60,214 bases of DNA from Phoronis australis. Its lineage: Eukaryota; Phoronida; Phoronidae. Below the pieces are notes generated by a model that saw only the letters and a program-made list of their open reading frames with translations, was not told the origin of the DNA and ran no database searches. Positions 34,001 through 42,041 of this stretch are shown in pieces (the first letter of the stretch is position 1; each line of letters begins with the position of its first letter). The stretch lies in contig NMRA01000157.1 of NCBI GenBank assembly GCA_002633005.1, forward strand, positions 276,313-336,526, given 5' to 3'. The translations under genes and the position numbers were made by a program.

Positions 34001-36648
34001 GTTCAATTCCCCAAAAAAACAATTTGCCCTAAGACGAACGGACACAATCTTGCGTGTACAATTTCAACCAACTCGAGTTATCGTTGTGTTGAAAACTCGT
34101 GGAAATTTATGACAGCTATGTGCTTCTGTACTGGGACAAAAAGTTATGGATGACTGAAGACATAGCACATTGAAATGTGTATCAGCGTTTCATTGTTTAT
34201 ATGATTTGTATGCGCTATAGGCGGAAGGCCCAAGTACGAATAAACGATTGGTTACTATTTTTGTCTTGAGCTTTGCATCGGCGTAGCGAAGCTGCTCATC
34301 GATTCACTGCCAATTTTTGCTCAAATCCTGCACTGTGGTGAAGTCCAACTCACTATTTGTTTATCATCCCTATCATAGGACTGGTGTGTTTAAAGCAGTA
34401 AGAATTTATACACAATCCACGGGAACGAGTGCTAAATCGAAAAACTTGGAAGTGAACGTATTCGTTCCGCAGATTTGTTAAGCCCAGCGTATACTGCACG
34501 AAGCGACTTACAACTCGTATGGACTGTCTCCGGTTCATCCCGCCGTAATTACGACTTAGTTCGGCGCACTTAAAGCTATATTTCGGCCTGTATAGCTGGC
34601 TAAAAACGAAAATTGAATCTCGTCTTTTGCTCTCAATAAGCCGGCCTTATAATAACCCTTACCGTGATAGGATTCTATTTCCGGTAGCAACTGGAGTCGC
34701 TGGAAACGCGTGCATGTGCCATTTTCGACTTAGCAGTTTTAGGGTTGGCTAACATCATTAAACTCTGAAGCGTTTTGTTGACTGATATTCAAAATTAAAA
34801 AATGCTTTTGACATCAACAAAAACTTAACATTTTTACGAACAAACCGTAAAAATACCTGGTGAACAGGTTGAATTCTGCTTCTGTGGCAGAGAACCATTT
34901 TGAATTATGTAATCTAGTCTGTTTTTCGCGTTCCAAGCCTCTTTAAGGCCTGACAGGCGAGCGAGCGACGTGATTCTTTTGATCGTAACTGGATTTCTGT
35001 TGCAGTGTCCGCGTTGCTTGCAAGTGACCAGTACGACGAGAGCGATGTCGCGCAACTGAAAATTGAAATGGAAAATATTTTTCGGCGCCCCTCGCGTTTT
35101 CGCGTTGTTTGAGCCAATCACGCCGCACGCGTTTTTGATTTGTCAGTGACAATTTTGTTTACATCTTCGACACTCTCATTCATTTGGTAAGGCAAGGAAG
35201 TTATTGTGTGACACACCATGTGTCAATTACAAAGGCATGTGCTTTAAAACATGTTCGAAGTAGACTGGTCATGAAGTTAACATGATAGGTAAGAAACATT
35301 GGATTTGGTCGTCGTATTTGCGTGCGCAACTTTTCACCAGACGTTACAAGAACTAGTAGTTCTGAACTGCCTGCTTGTTATAATTTTAATATAAAATAGT
35401 TATCCTTGCAGTCGGCGGTTCGCAATAAAATAAAATTGAAATTCGTGGTCAGTCCATCCAACACGGTAACAGTATTTCTTCTTCAGCGCTGTTTACTATG
35501 CCTGCTAACATTTCAGCGCCCATTGTGGCCGCCCGTTCGCGTGACATCGTAACGCGAATTTCGTATGCGTCGGTCGCTCACGTGCAACCTGGCCAGGCGA
35601 TTTATTGGTGAGTCGCGTCGCGTCGCGGCGCGTGCTGTGCGGCTAGCTTAAGAGACCGCACTATGTTCAATCTGTTGTTATATTTTATATTTTTTCCTTG
35701 TCAGAAACGACGAACAGGATGGTCGCGAACTGTTTGTAGTAGTGGTTGTAATTGCAAACCTATCACTGCCTCATCAGTGAGTAATGTGTTTACTCACACA
35801 ACACCTAACTGAGACTATAGGCATCAATAATCTCAGGCATGCTCTGTCTCTCGTGTTTTATTGATAATTTAATTTTTATTTGAAGATTATGTCGAACTTT
35901 ATGTTCTGTTCAGCCGAGATGAACGAGGAGCAAGCATTTTTCAAGTTTGGAAAAACGTTCGTAGCTGTCTTTGGTTTTATCAACATTTTCCCTTGGTCTG
36001 CACTATTTTCACCCTCGTCTGCTTGAAATGTTGACGTCGTCGTCGACGATTGGTTGTAACGTGTTGTAAATTTTGTTTTAATAGTTAATATGCATGTAAA
36101 TAAAATTGATTTTACGGTACGCGGGATTTGGTGATTCTAATTCTGTAACTACAGTATAGCACTATCTTTAACGCAGAGAAATATGCCGATTATGTGGATG
36201 GGTTTTAGATAGGCCATGATCACCTCTATTGACATTTCACGGTTCTGAATGCTTAGAATACTTCTCTACGGGCGGTGTTGGTCGCGCGTGCCGTGACGTA
36301 ATAGGTGTTGGACTAAGGTGTTCATTTCACGTGTCTTGTTCAAGGTAGCAGAATCTACGAGGCATACGCCTGAACCCTCGATAGTGATCAGTCGTGGTTG
36401 TTGTTTCGTGTTTTTTTCAGTTCCAGTTTTGGCGAAAGGTATAGAATATGTATATGAATGTGGTTAAACTCTGTTTTCAGACAAAAGTTCTGGCGTCCGA
36501 CACCAAACCTGACACAAGTACAACGCAAGAGGATAGTACGAAAACTACGTCTCAAACGGACGAAAATTTGGGAGCGAGTTCCGACTCCTCGTCCGAAACA
36601 CTGCCGGTCGCGATGAACAGTTCTGATGGTACAGAGGCCGCGACATGA
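6905..36648 (+). CDS. HTATSF1: HTATSF1 (Tat-SF1/CUS2-like) U2 snRNP-associated splicing factor, complete
   Basis: Tat-SF1 binds SF3B1 in the U2 snRNP through its second RRM, which is a UHM domain, and is implicated in pre-spliceosome assembly and transcription elongation in the nucleus. Eight exons join in frame: 6905-7066, 8349-8721, 9991-10193, 10666-10835, 11336-11432 (or its duplicate 13182-13278), 21809-21898, 23690-23914 and 36481-36648. Together they give 1488 nt, or 495 residues. RRM1 spans about residues 190-278 (NVYVSGLP start). RRM2 spans about 318-420 and carries the UHM signature R-W-F at 392-394. Family features include the N-terminal EYEWDAVKKAWFPK and GDGLCCYIK in RRM1. The tail is only about 55 residues and Ser/Thr/Asp-rich, against several hundred acidic residues in human. 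Residues between the N-terminal motif and RRM1 are very tyrosine-rich. Confidence 0.93.
7067..8348. other. HTATSF1 intron 1 with degenerate repeat
   Basis: No coding potential is supported. Two stretches, near 7490-7557 and 7953-8052, are rich in TGGCGA/TTGCCAAA words and share a CCCAGGT core. They may be the ends of an old element of about 560 bp, but I could not define inverted termini. Confidence 0.35.
8349..8721 (+). CDS. HTATSF1: HTATSF1 coding exon 2, tyrosine-rich
   Basis: A 373-nt exon between CTTTTCAG and the donor GTGAGT. It begins IDDDFIAKYQMSYGVDS, matching human ITEDFIATYQANYGFSN. It then runs into a Tyr/Asp/Gln-rich segment (DYEEYCKQYYDYYYSQNQ, later DYYSYYGYDMSEYYG) and ends with the basic KVKKKGEKRKEPP, like the human KKGEKRKAE. 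It ends in phase 1. Confidence 0.92.
8722..9990. other. HTATSF1 intron 2
   Basis: AT-rich intron with no recognisable gene or defined repeat. It ends in a T-rich tract and CTTCAG. Confidence 0.5.
9991..10193 (+). CDS. HTATSF1: HTATSF1 coding exon 3, RRM1 first part
   Basis: A 203-nt exon that completes a Thr codon with the base carried from exon 2. It encodes WFEAEPDHLPNVYVSGLP, then ITEQEFIDLMSKCG, and ends MKGDGLCCYIK before GTGAGC. NVYVSGLP is the RNP2-type strand and GDGLCCYIK covers the RNP1 position of RRM1. Confidence 0.95.
10194..10665. other. HTATSF1 intron 3
   Basis: A 472-bp AT-rich intron ending in TTTTTTAG. Nothing else is seen in it. Confidence 0.6.
10666..10835 (+). CDS. HTATSF1: HTATSF1 coding exon 4, RRM1 end and basic linker
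   Basis: It begins PESVELALQILHESEFKG, equivalent to human RESVELALKLLDEDEIRG, continues through HVERAKFELKG and ends in a Lys/Arg-rich linker (KRKKKLSNKQKRKLKERQE). The donor is GTAAGC and the exon ends in phase 2. Confidence 0.94.
11035..12550. repeat. First copy of direct duplication A (likely assembly overlap)
   Basis: This 1.5-kb block recurs at 12884-14396 immediately after the N at 12883, with only scattered substitutions and small indels. It contains HTATSF1 exon 5 and flanking intron. After 12550 the two copies have unrelated sequence. Confidence 0.92.
11336..11432 (+). CDS. HTATSF1: HTATSF1 coding exon 5, first copy
   Basis: A 97-nt exon after TTTTTCAG and before GTGAGT. Entered in phase 2 from exon 4, it encodes LFSWTPEKKEFSRGKNEK and VVILQHVFDPKEFE, the first strand of RRM2/UHM. 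It ends in phase 0. Confidence 0.93.
12551..12882. other. Segment unique to the first copy, next to the N junction
   Basis: About 330 bp present only at the end of the left copy, between CTCCGAAT and the N. It includes a GC-rich patch (GACGAACTACGCATTGCGCA). It is either an allele-specific insertion or the unsupported end of a contig. I see no gene in it. Confidence 0.5.
12883..12883. other. Single N: assembly junction A
   Basis: The only ambiguous base in this stretch. Sequence to its right restarts the sequence found at 11035, so this marks an unmerged contig overlap. Confidence 0.9.
12884..14396. repeat. Second copy of direct duplication A
   Basis: Near-identical to 11035-12550 and starting right after the N. 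It includes the second exon 5 copy. Differences from the first copy are small substitutions and one- to three-base indels, typical of two alleles. Confidence 0.92.
13182..13278 (+). CDS. HTATSF1: HTATSF1 coding exon 5, duplicate copy
   Basis: Same 97 nt, acceptor and donor as 11336-11432, with two silent differences (Leu CTG/TTG and Pro CCT/CCG). Because 97 is not a multiple of three and the exon needs phase 2 entry, splicing both copies in series would shift the frame. Only one copy can be used, which fits an assembly duplicate. Confidence 0.85.
14861..14930. mobile_element. Hairpin-family element, truncated copy
   Basis: It begins GGCAATAGTTGGATATACCA and contains CCCGTATTTTGAGAAGCAG and TATTCAGTGGAGAAAACT. 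These words match the left arm and loop of the copies at 28746, 44447 and 52448. The right arm is lost. Confidence 0.6.
16183..16318. mobile_element. 136-bp MITE with 14-bp perfect terminal inverted repeats
   Basis: The left end GCATGGGCGGCGCA (16183-16196) is the exact reverse complement of the right end TGCGCCGCCCATGC (16305-16318). Inside is an imperfect direct repeat (TATAGCCCATACTTTTTTCA versus TTTAGCCCCCCACTTTTTTC). No target-site duplication is evident. Too short to code for a transposase, so non-autonomous. Confidence 0.75.
17121..17959. repeat. First copy of direct duplication B
   Basis: Repeated at 17961-18838 after the N at 17960. The right copy has about 40 extra bases near 18195-18245 (containing GGGCGTTTCCGAATAAACGC), which accounts for most of the length difference. 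Confidence 0.92.
17960..17960. other. Single N: assembly junction B
   Basis: The sequence on the right restarts at the equivalent of 17121. The break falls inside the CCTAGTGG array, a place where assembly is expected to fail. Confidence 0.9.
17961..18838. repeat. Second copy of direct duplication B
   Basis: Near-identical to 17121-17959 apart from substitutions and the indel noted for the first copy. It contains no gene. Confidence 0.92.
21809..21898 (+). CDS. HTATSF1: HTATSF1 coding exon 6, UHM helix A
   Basis: Exactly 30 codons between ATTTTCAG and GTAAGT, phase 0 at both ends. It encodes HEPTLINEIRADMRSECIKF and GEVRKVTVHD, matching human LVLNEIREDLRVECSKFGQI. In UHM domains this acidic helix helps bind the ligand peptide. 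Confidence 0.94.
21899..23689. other. HTATSF1 intron between exons 6 and 7
   Basis: An AT-rich 1.8-kb intron. A CACCTGGTGGCC word near 22190 may be a remnant of the CCTAGTGG family. Nothing else is recognised. Confidence 0.5.
23690..23914 (+). CDS. HTATSF1: HTATSF1 coding exon 7, UHM core
   Basis: 75 codons, phase 0 at both ends. It encodes RNPDGTVSIFFKSPEEADQC, then LNGRWFAGHQLSAFTWDGKT and the helical EETEEERAKRLKEWEQYLE. The RWF triplet is the UHM R-x-F signature that contacts the conserved Trp of U2-linked ULM peptides. GC content is clearly higher than in the flanking introns. Confidence 0.95.
24701..24980 (+). repeat. Minisatellite, 20-bp unit, 14 copies
   Basis: Units of the form TGGCCAAGCTTGATTAATAT follow one another without length change. 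Part of the array shows a 60-bp higher-order pattern: units at 24741, 24761 and 24781 are echoed by those at 24801, 24821 and 24841. Flanking DNA from about 24.2 kb is also rich in AAGCTT words, suggesting an older, decayed extension. Confidence 0.9.
27285..27325 (-). repeat. Terminal fragment of a GC-rich dispersed element
   Basis: The stretch ends TTTGGATCCGCCCCTG. Its reverse complement begins CAGGGGCGGATCCAAAGGGG, like the two ends at 39648 and 40587. Only one end is present. Confidence 0.35.
28746..28859. mobile_element. Hairpin-family element (about 114 bp), complete
   Basis: The left arm CTGGGCAATAGTCTGATATA continues through TTTTGAGAACCAGTTT. It is mirrored by the right arm CTGGTTCTCAAAA through TCGGACTATTGCCCAG. 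The loop carries CCACTAAATAACGGCCATCA. Non-coding; a foldback or MITE-type element. Confidence 0.85.
32518..33594. repeat. First copy of direct duplication C
   Basis: Repeated at 33596-34668 after the N at 33595 with only scattered differences. It contains no gene and has a CpG-containing right half. Confidence 0.93.
33595..33595. other. Single N: assembly junction C
   Basis: The left contig stops inside a palindromic element (ACCGTGAT) and the right one restarts at the equivalent of 32518. Confidence 0.9.
33596..34668. repeat. Second copy of direct duplication C
   Basis: Near-identical to 32518-33594. At its right end the sequence continues past ACCGTGAT into the rest of the palindromic element, as expected if this is the longer version of the same locus. 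Confidence 0.93.
34571..34785. mobile_element. Partial copy of a large palindromic element
   Basis: One arm (AAAGCTATATTTCGGCCTGT, then AGCTGGCTAAAAACGAAAAT, then ACCGTGATAGGATTCTATTT) is followed by inner sequence (CATGTGCCATTTTCGA, AAACTCTGAAGCG). The complete copy at 45746-46105 has the same arm, with the inner part inverted relative to it. Confidence 0.6.
36481..36648 (+). CDS. HTATSF1: HTATSF1 last coding exon, Ser/Thr/Asp-rich tail
   Basis: 55 codons plus TGA after CTGTTTTCAG, phase 0, matching the phase of exon 7. The protein (KVLASDTKPDTSTTQEDS, then TDENLGASSDSSSETL) is acidic and hydroxyl-rich, as expected of a short Tat-SF1 tail with CK2-like sites. There is no sequence identity that proves membership; the support is phase, position, acidity and the poly(A) signal that follows. 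Confidence 0.75.
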   Translation, partial: TKVLASDTKPDTSTTQEDSTKTTSQTDENLGASSDSSSETLPVAMNSSDGTEAAT

Positions 36649-36855
36649 CATCGAAAAAGGACATTTTCGCCAAAATATTAATCTGTATATACAGACGTAT
36701 ATAGTGCTGTTTGTAAACCATATTGGGTATTGTAAAATTACACGTTTTAACTATTTTAATTGTGCTTGTCAAAATTGTATGTGGTGACATTTTTCAGAAA
36801 TTGGCCTCGATTTCTTGTGAATTGATCTTGGTCTTCTTGTAGGGTCGCCGAGAGA

Positions 36856-36861
36856 AATAAA
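36856..36861 (+). terminator. Poly(A) signal of HTATSF1
   Basis: AATAAA 208 bases after the stop codon, followed by a GT-rich stretch (GGAATGTTTTGCTGGTT), the usual arrangement for cleavage and polyadenylation. Confidence 0.75.
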
Positions 36862-39647
36862 ATTGTTGAGGAAAAGTGGAATGTTTTGCTGGTTATTCTC
36901 AATAGAGTTATTTTTCAATACTGTTTGATTTTTGTTTTCTATAAATTAAATCCTTTTGATTACGAACTACGAATTTTCATTTACCTCACACATTCGTCTT
37001 TTATTTAACATTTAATTTGAAAAATTGTAGTGTTCTTTTTTGTTCCTTATTAGTAAGCTTCTCTTCACATCCTGTCCTGTCATTTGTTTGTTGAATTTTG
37101 TCCAGGTGGAATAATACCATTATGTATACCTAAAGTTTGTGATCTTTGTCGCGTGCCAACCGTAAGTTGGTTCTCCGATTTGTTTATCTCCGATGCTCTT
37201 ATAAACTGTCACTCAAGACACAAATATTTGAACAAAGTGTACGACCGCCAGCTGTCGTGAAAGACTCATTAAGGAGGTAGAACCTTGGGTAGATTTGCTG
37301 GATTTAGGTCTGTCGGTGTTCTGTGAATGTAAAACTAGTTTGTGTTTACTGAACTTTATGTCGTTTGTTCGTTTGATGATGAAAGGAAACATTTTTGGAA
37401 TAATGTCATTGAATCGAATTTACGTGTAGTATCCCAATGCGGTTTTCGTTCTTGCATATAGATAAACTTCGTATGTTGTTAAGTGTAATTCTCTGCCACC
37501 AGTTTCAAGGTCACCAGTTAAAGTTTTTATAAACGGACTGTTTTTGAAACTGGGCTTCAGCTACATCGCCAAATTATTTAATGTGTTGAACCCCCTCTCA
37601 AACGCGAAAGGCATGTTTTTGTGGTGAAGCTTCGCAAATTGAATTAATGATGCAATGTTGTACTAAACCTAAGTGTCCTTGTATGCCCTTCTGATCTCAA
37701 GGTGCCAGGTGCCTACCATGTTACTGTAGTCGGGGAGAGGAAAATTCACTTTATTGGCATTTCTTTTAGAATCAAGAGCCATAATCAGTTTTGTCTGATT
37801 CTTGAGCACTGTTGGACTTTCCAGTGGATTCACCTGCGACAGGCAGACTATATGTCATCTGCCAGCACTCACGTGTCGGCTATTAACATTTCAAATGTAA
37901 CATTTACCAAATGTTTATTTGTAGTTTAATTTGTCGTGTGCCTTCCGTTGTTTTTATAACAGAATGCCTGGTGATGAAGCTGGCGTGTTGAAAGATATTG
38001 TATACCGTTGATCTAAACGTGGATTAGCTGCCGTGTCTGGAGCAATTTTTTTTGCCTAACCGCGCGTGTATTACCGGTGATTTCTGTAAGCCCTGGGGTC
38101 TACAGTGTGTTCGCGGATTTAGGTTCATGGCCTGTATCCGAAACTGCACACGCGCTTTGCACATGCGGGCGCATTTGTTTAGACGTCGTTTGTGTCGGCT
38201 GGCGACTATGCGCTTGTCTTAAACTGGATTGCGTTTCGTAGAGGTATGCAAGAAACTCGCAAAAACGCAAGACCAGACAATTCTTCGTGATATTGTAAGC
38301 GAAATATGTAATCACTCCAACTTTTTCGCGGGTGTTTTGCGTCTACAGAACCCGCGCCGAATTATTGTGTGTCTTGTAAATTCCATCATGAACATTAAAC
38401 TGAAATCGCGTCAATGTCTACGGTTTTGAAACGGTCTCGTCAAACTTCGTTCGCCTTGTATGCTACTTCAGAAGCTTGGTTTTGCTTACGTGTTTAGCGT
38501 TTAGGCGGATGCGCCTAAGTCCGAATACCGACTTCGCTTCATATGTATGACATTCGGCAAAGGTTACAAAATATGGCCCACGCTTTGATACACGGAGCTT
38601 CCTTCTATTTACCTGGCTTACTAAAAGGATCGGAACAAGACTGCGATAGATAGAACGCCCATATATTTGCGCGTGCATGGGATTTATTTTTTTTAAGAAA
38701 AATGCTGCTTACTAATTTTTTAATTCAAACATGCGGTTTTACCGGATTTGCACTCGTGCACGAAAATTCATTATTATACCTATTCCGCTGATAAGGTCCC
38801 ATTTCTGAAAGTACTTGTGGGCCGCACTCACGGTGTTCCATGAAAAAGGTCTGCATTTACGAATGCTTTCCGGTTTTACTACCAGACATCTTGAAGTGGG
38901 ATATATCACGAAATTTTCATTACACCGAAAGAATTCATTTGGGTTTATTGTGAAACGACATAACAGTGTTACACAACATTTCACAATTTGTTCTCGGCGA
39001 CGTTATTTCGGGTTACTGTACATGTGCCTTTGGTGATTGGTATCGTCTGCTGAATAACTGTTTTTATTTTCGCGTATTCTTTAAGTCGCTATTACCATGT
39101 GATCTTATTTTAGTGGTTTTTTCTAGATTTTATTTCGAAAATGTGAACTAGTTCGTGAGGTCCTAAACATGGCCCCAGATCACAGCAGAGACCATTCCGC
39201 TCAAAATAACTTTAAAATAAGTTGTGCAGACATTACGGCGTTTTAACATCCAGTGAAAGTCGCACGAAGTTTTTTAAACTCCACACATTTCAGTTTTTAT
39301 CGCCTTAGAAGTTGGGTCAAAAACGGAAGGTCCAACACACGGTTATCGCTTTGCACTATTTTGGCGGAAGCTTTTGCTTCCGCTTTGCCTATTCACAAAA
39401 TTGTTGAAAATCGAAAATATTGAAAGGTACGTGTTTTCCTACTGGAATTTGCTTTCGTTATTACGATTGAAGGTGACACTGTTTCGTATTACCTTGTGTG
39501 TCGTGGCATACACAATTAAAAATGTGAGTTCACTGTAGGATTCTTGTGTTTATCGTGACGGCCCAAAATGGTACAGTTGTGCATAAATACAGCACCCTTC
39601 GTAGTAAACACGCTAAAGGCAATCAAAAATTGAAATGTACTTGTCCC

Positions 39648-40587
39648 AAAGGCGGATTTAGGGGGGCGCCCCCCTCCCCCTTGGTTGCCGCAAAAAAAAT
39701 AAAACAGCAAGAGCGTAGGGAAATGTTGAGTTTATTGATTAATCCCGGTAATTAAACTTATATGGCTGAAACAAGATTTAAATGTATGCAGTTTTAGTGT
39801 TGGGGGAGGGGGGCTCAGATCCAATTTCAATTGTCAAATTCGGAACACGACGCAATCGTAACGGAACTATGGCTAAGTATAGGCTCTCCCGCGATAACTC
39901 AGGCGACCGGCAGTGGCGCTGGGCACTACGACTCTGTTTCCGCCCTCTGCTTCACTGTGCAGTGAAGAAAATTACTTCATTTTTTAAAGAAAATGGAATC
40001 GTTGTGATGAAAAAACAGAAGCTGATGGTAAGATGTCAATTTTAATCAAAGCCTTAGTGAATCACTTAGAAACTCAATTCTCTCTTTGTCAAACCTTAAC
40101 TTAAGATGATTTCCAAAGCAATAAATCGCGTCATTATTGCCATCACAAAAAACGGATTTGGTCTTTTGGGCAATTGAAGACTATTTTAAATACAACAAAT
40201 TTGATACGAACTGATTGCACAAAATAAACATGTAATAAACATTACAAAAAGAAGGTTTCGCGCGCAAACGCTGTGGACCATAAACAAGTAGGTCTCTTAG
40301 TATCGAGTTAGGAGTTAAATTGTGGTGGTGCAGTGGTAAAGCTCGCGCGCGCTCTATCCGCCAGGTCGTGAGTTCGACACTTTCTCCGTTTTTTTTTTTG
40401 CCTTTTTTCTTGGATAATACTTCAGGAATCAAGGAAAATGCTTGAATTTTAGAGCGAAAAACAGAAAAATTTCCTGGCGGGAGTGGGTTCCCCCCATTCG
40501 GTGCTATGCACATCTACAATCGTGCTTTGACCAAATGTTTACAGAAAAAAATGTTGCCCCCCTTTGTGATATTCTAGATCCGCCACT
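39648..40587. mobile_element. Possible non-autonomous element with inverted GC-rich ends
   Basis: The left end AAAGGCGGATTTAGGGGGG and the right end, whose reverse complement starts AGTGGCGGATCTAGAATATC and then reaches AAAGGGGGG, are imperfect inverted repeats. The interior has no transposase. Similar ends are common among DNA-transposon derivatives in animal genomes; the pairing of these two ends is inference. Confidence 0.35.
40322..40385 (+). repeat. tRNA-like SINE head
   Basis: GTGGTGGTGCAGTGGTAAAG followed by CTCG resembles a tRNA 5' half with an A box, and GAGTTCGACAC at about 40370-40380 resembles a B box. A T-rich run follows. The rest of the cloverleaf is not preserved, so it is unlikely to be a working tRNA gene. 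Confidence 0.5.
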
Positions 40588-41879
40588 GTGTCCCCATATC
40601 ACGAGAGTTTCGAACTCGTTTCAAATTCATTTACTGAATAATTCACCTTGAAGCCTTTGATCTCTGTTTAGTTGTTTCTTTGGAATTTGCGCATTTGAGG
40701 TTAGAGTTTAAACTCAAAAAATTTTTTCGTTCATGTTTTACTCAAAGTTTGTGAAAATTCTCTCTTGTTTTACATAACGTTTTGATATCGGAGGCAAGAA
40801 TGTGTTAAGCGCGCTTTGTGTTTGGATGGTCGGCGTGCCTCAATTAAAGGACAAATTAAACGCCATTGCTAAATGTTTAATGATTGGTCATGTTGAGACA
40901 CCGGATAGTTTGATACAAATATCCAAAATGCCAAGCGTTACACCTGCGTGCCTGACACGATCTTGGGCACTACCTATGTCGGTTAGTCGATGATTGAAGT
41001 GCGTCCGCTAATACACAAGAGCGGCGATTTTCAACATTGTGTTTATGAGCCTGTGAGAGTTTGAAAACAGTACTTCATCAACTTTTTAGTGCACGATTTT
41101 GTAAAAATATCTTCTAAGATACACAACTGCCCATGGAGTTCGGGTCATCTTGTAAGGCAATCGTGTGATGGATTTGCTCGACCAGGGGCAAAATGTTCTA
41201 TACTGACGGAAGAGTAACTGGACATTAGGTCACATGTTTTGATTTTACTCCACTTTCTTCGGACAAATAAACCAACCTTCACAAATGCGCTTTTGCAGAT
41301 TGGCTGGTCTTGTACCACCAAATCTGTTCTGGTGTAACATGTTTTTGTTTCTTCGAATTTTGTGTTTGAAATTAAATAGCATCAAAGGAATTGCAAGGCG
41401 CGCTTTTCTACTTACCCAAATTTGCTTAAAATGTAGCGACCAAAATGTTAGTTGATACGGAGTGATATTTGTATGAAATTACTGGGTGATTTATGTGCTT
41501 TCTGTTGCAGTTATCCGCTTCCGACAATGATTTACGCGAATGAAGCAACTGCCATATTTCGGCTAGATTGCTTTTGTCGTATCTCATAGATAACTTATGG
41601 TTATTGTTCATTGAGTCTTATTTTGAAAAGAACATGTCCGTCAAAAATCCACATGTATAGGTGTAAGCCAAATCTCAAGATTGGAACGGGCGTTACTTGT
41701 CGCGGCGTTGTCAACAACTTTGCTGTACCGTCAATGTCTAGTTAGCAAGAGAACGACCGTTTTCAAAGAAACGAAACCAGGCAATATGTTACAGCTTTAA
41801 GGAGAGTTACATCTCAATTCTGTAGATGTCTTATTTGCGGATCTGTCAAACATGATGAAGTAAGCCAAGTGTGGCCAAG

Positions 41880-42041
41880 ATGAGTTTGTTCACGAAGCGC
41901 CGCCCACAAATACCAGACCATTACAAAACCCCTGTACGGCTGTTGGCCAACAGTCGGATCACTACCATGAGCGTGGACGTCATGTTTCCTGCCTACACGG
42001 GCTACTATCCCTACCGTCGGATATCTTATAATGAATCGAAG
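41880..42041 (+). CDS. VGLL exon 1
   Basis: 54 codons ending before GTAGGT, phase 0. MSLFTKRRPQIPDHYK opens the longer version; TMSVDVMFPAYTGYYPYRR contains the alternative start Met30. The Tyr-rich PAYTGYYPY stretch resembles the tyrosine-rich starts of VGLL2 and VGLL3. Confidence 0.85.

Larger units (their letters stand above)
23915..36480. other. Last intron of HTATSF1 (12.6 kb)
   Basis: This intron holds a 20-bp minisatellite (24701-24980), a hairpin element (28746-28859), a GC-rich element end near 27285-27325, duplication C and a half palindromic element (34571-34785). Between about 29.5 and 36.4 kb the DNA is less repeat-like and has several CpG-rich patches (30.47-30.62, 31.0-31.15, 32.05-32.25, 34.95-35.65 kb). 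No further coding exon is supported. Confidence 0.5.
36862..41879. other. Intergenic region HTATSF1 to VGLL
   Basis: Five kilobases with no recognised exon. It should include the VGLL promoter and 5'UTR. A GC-rich element with inverted ends and a tRNA-like SINE head lies at 39648-40587. No clear TATA box was seen near 41880. Confidence 0.5.

Noticed and set aside
35008-35121. Possible extra HTATSF1 exon after TTGCAG (SALLASDQYDESDVAQLK)
   Set aside because: Read directly it ends at a TGA with no donor before it, so it would have to be an alternative last exon; there is no poly(A) signal close by and no family resemblance.
34834-35152. Three overlapping minus-strand open frames in the CpG-rich patch
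   Set aside because: Open frames in all frames are expected in GC-rich DNA; no homology or splice signals.
40322-40385. Functional tRNA gene
   Set aside because: A and B box-like words are present, but the acceptor stem and anticodon arm do not pair, so a SINE head is the better reading.
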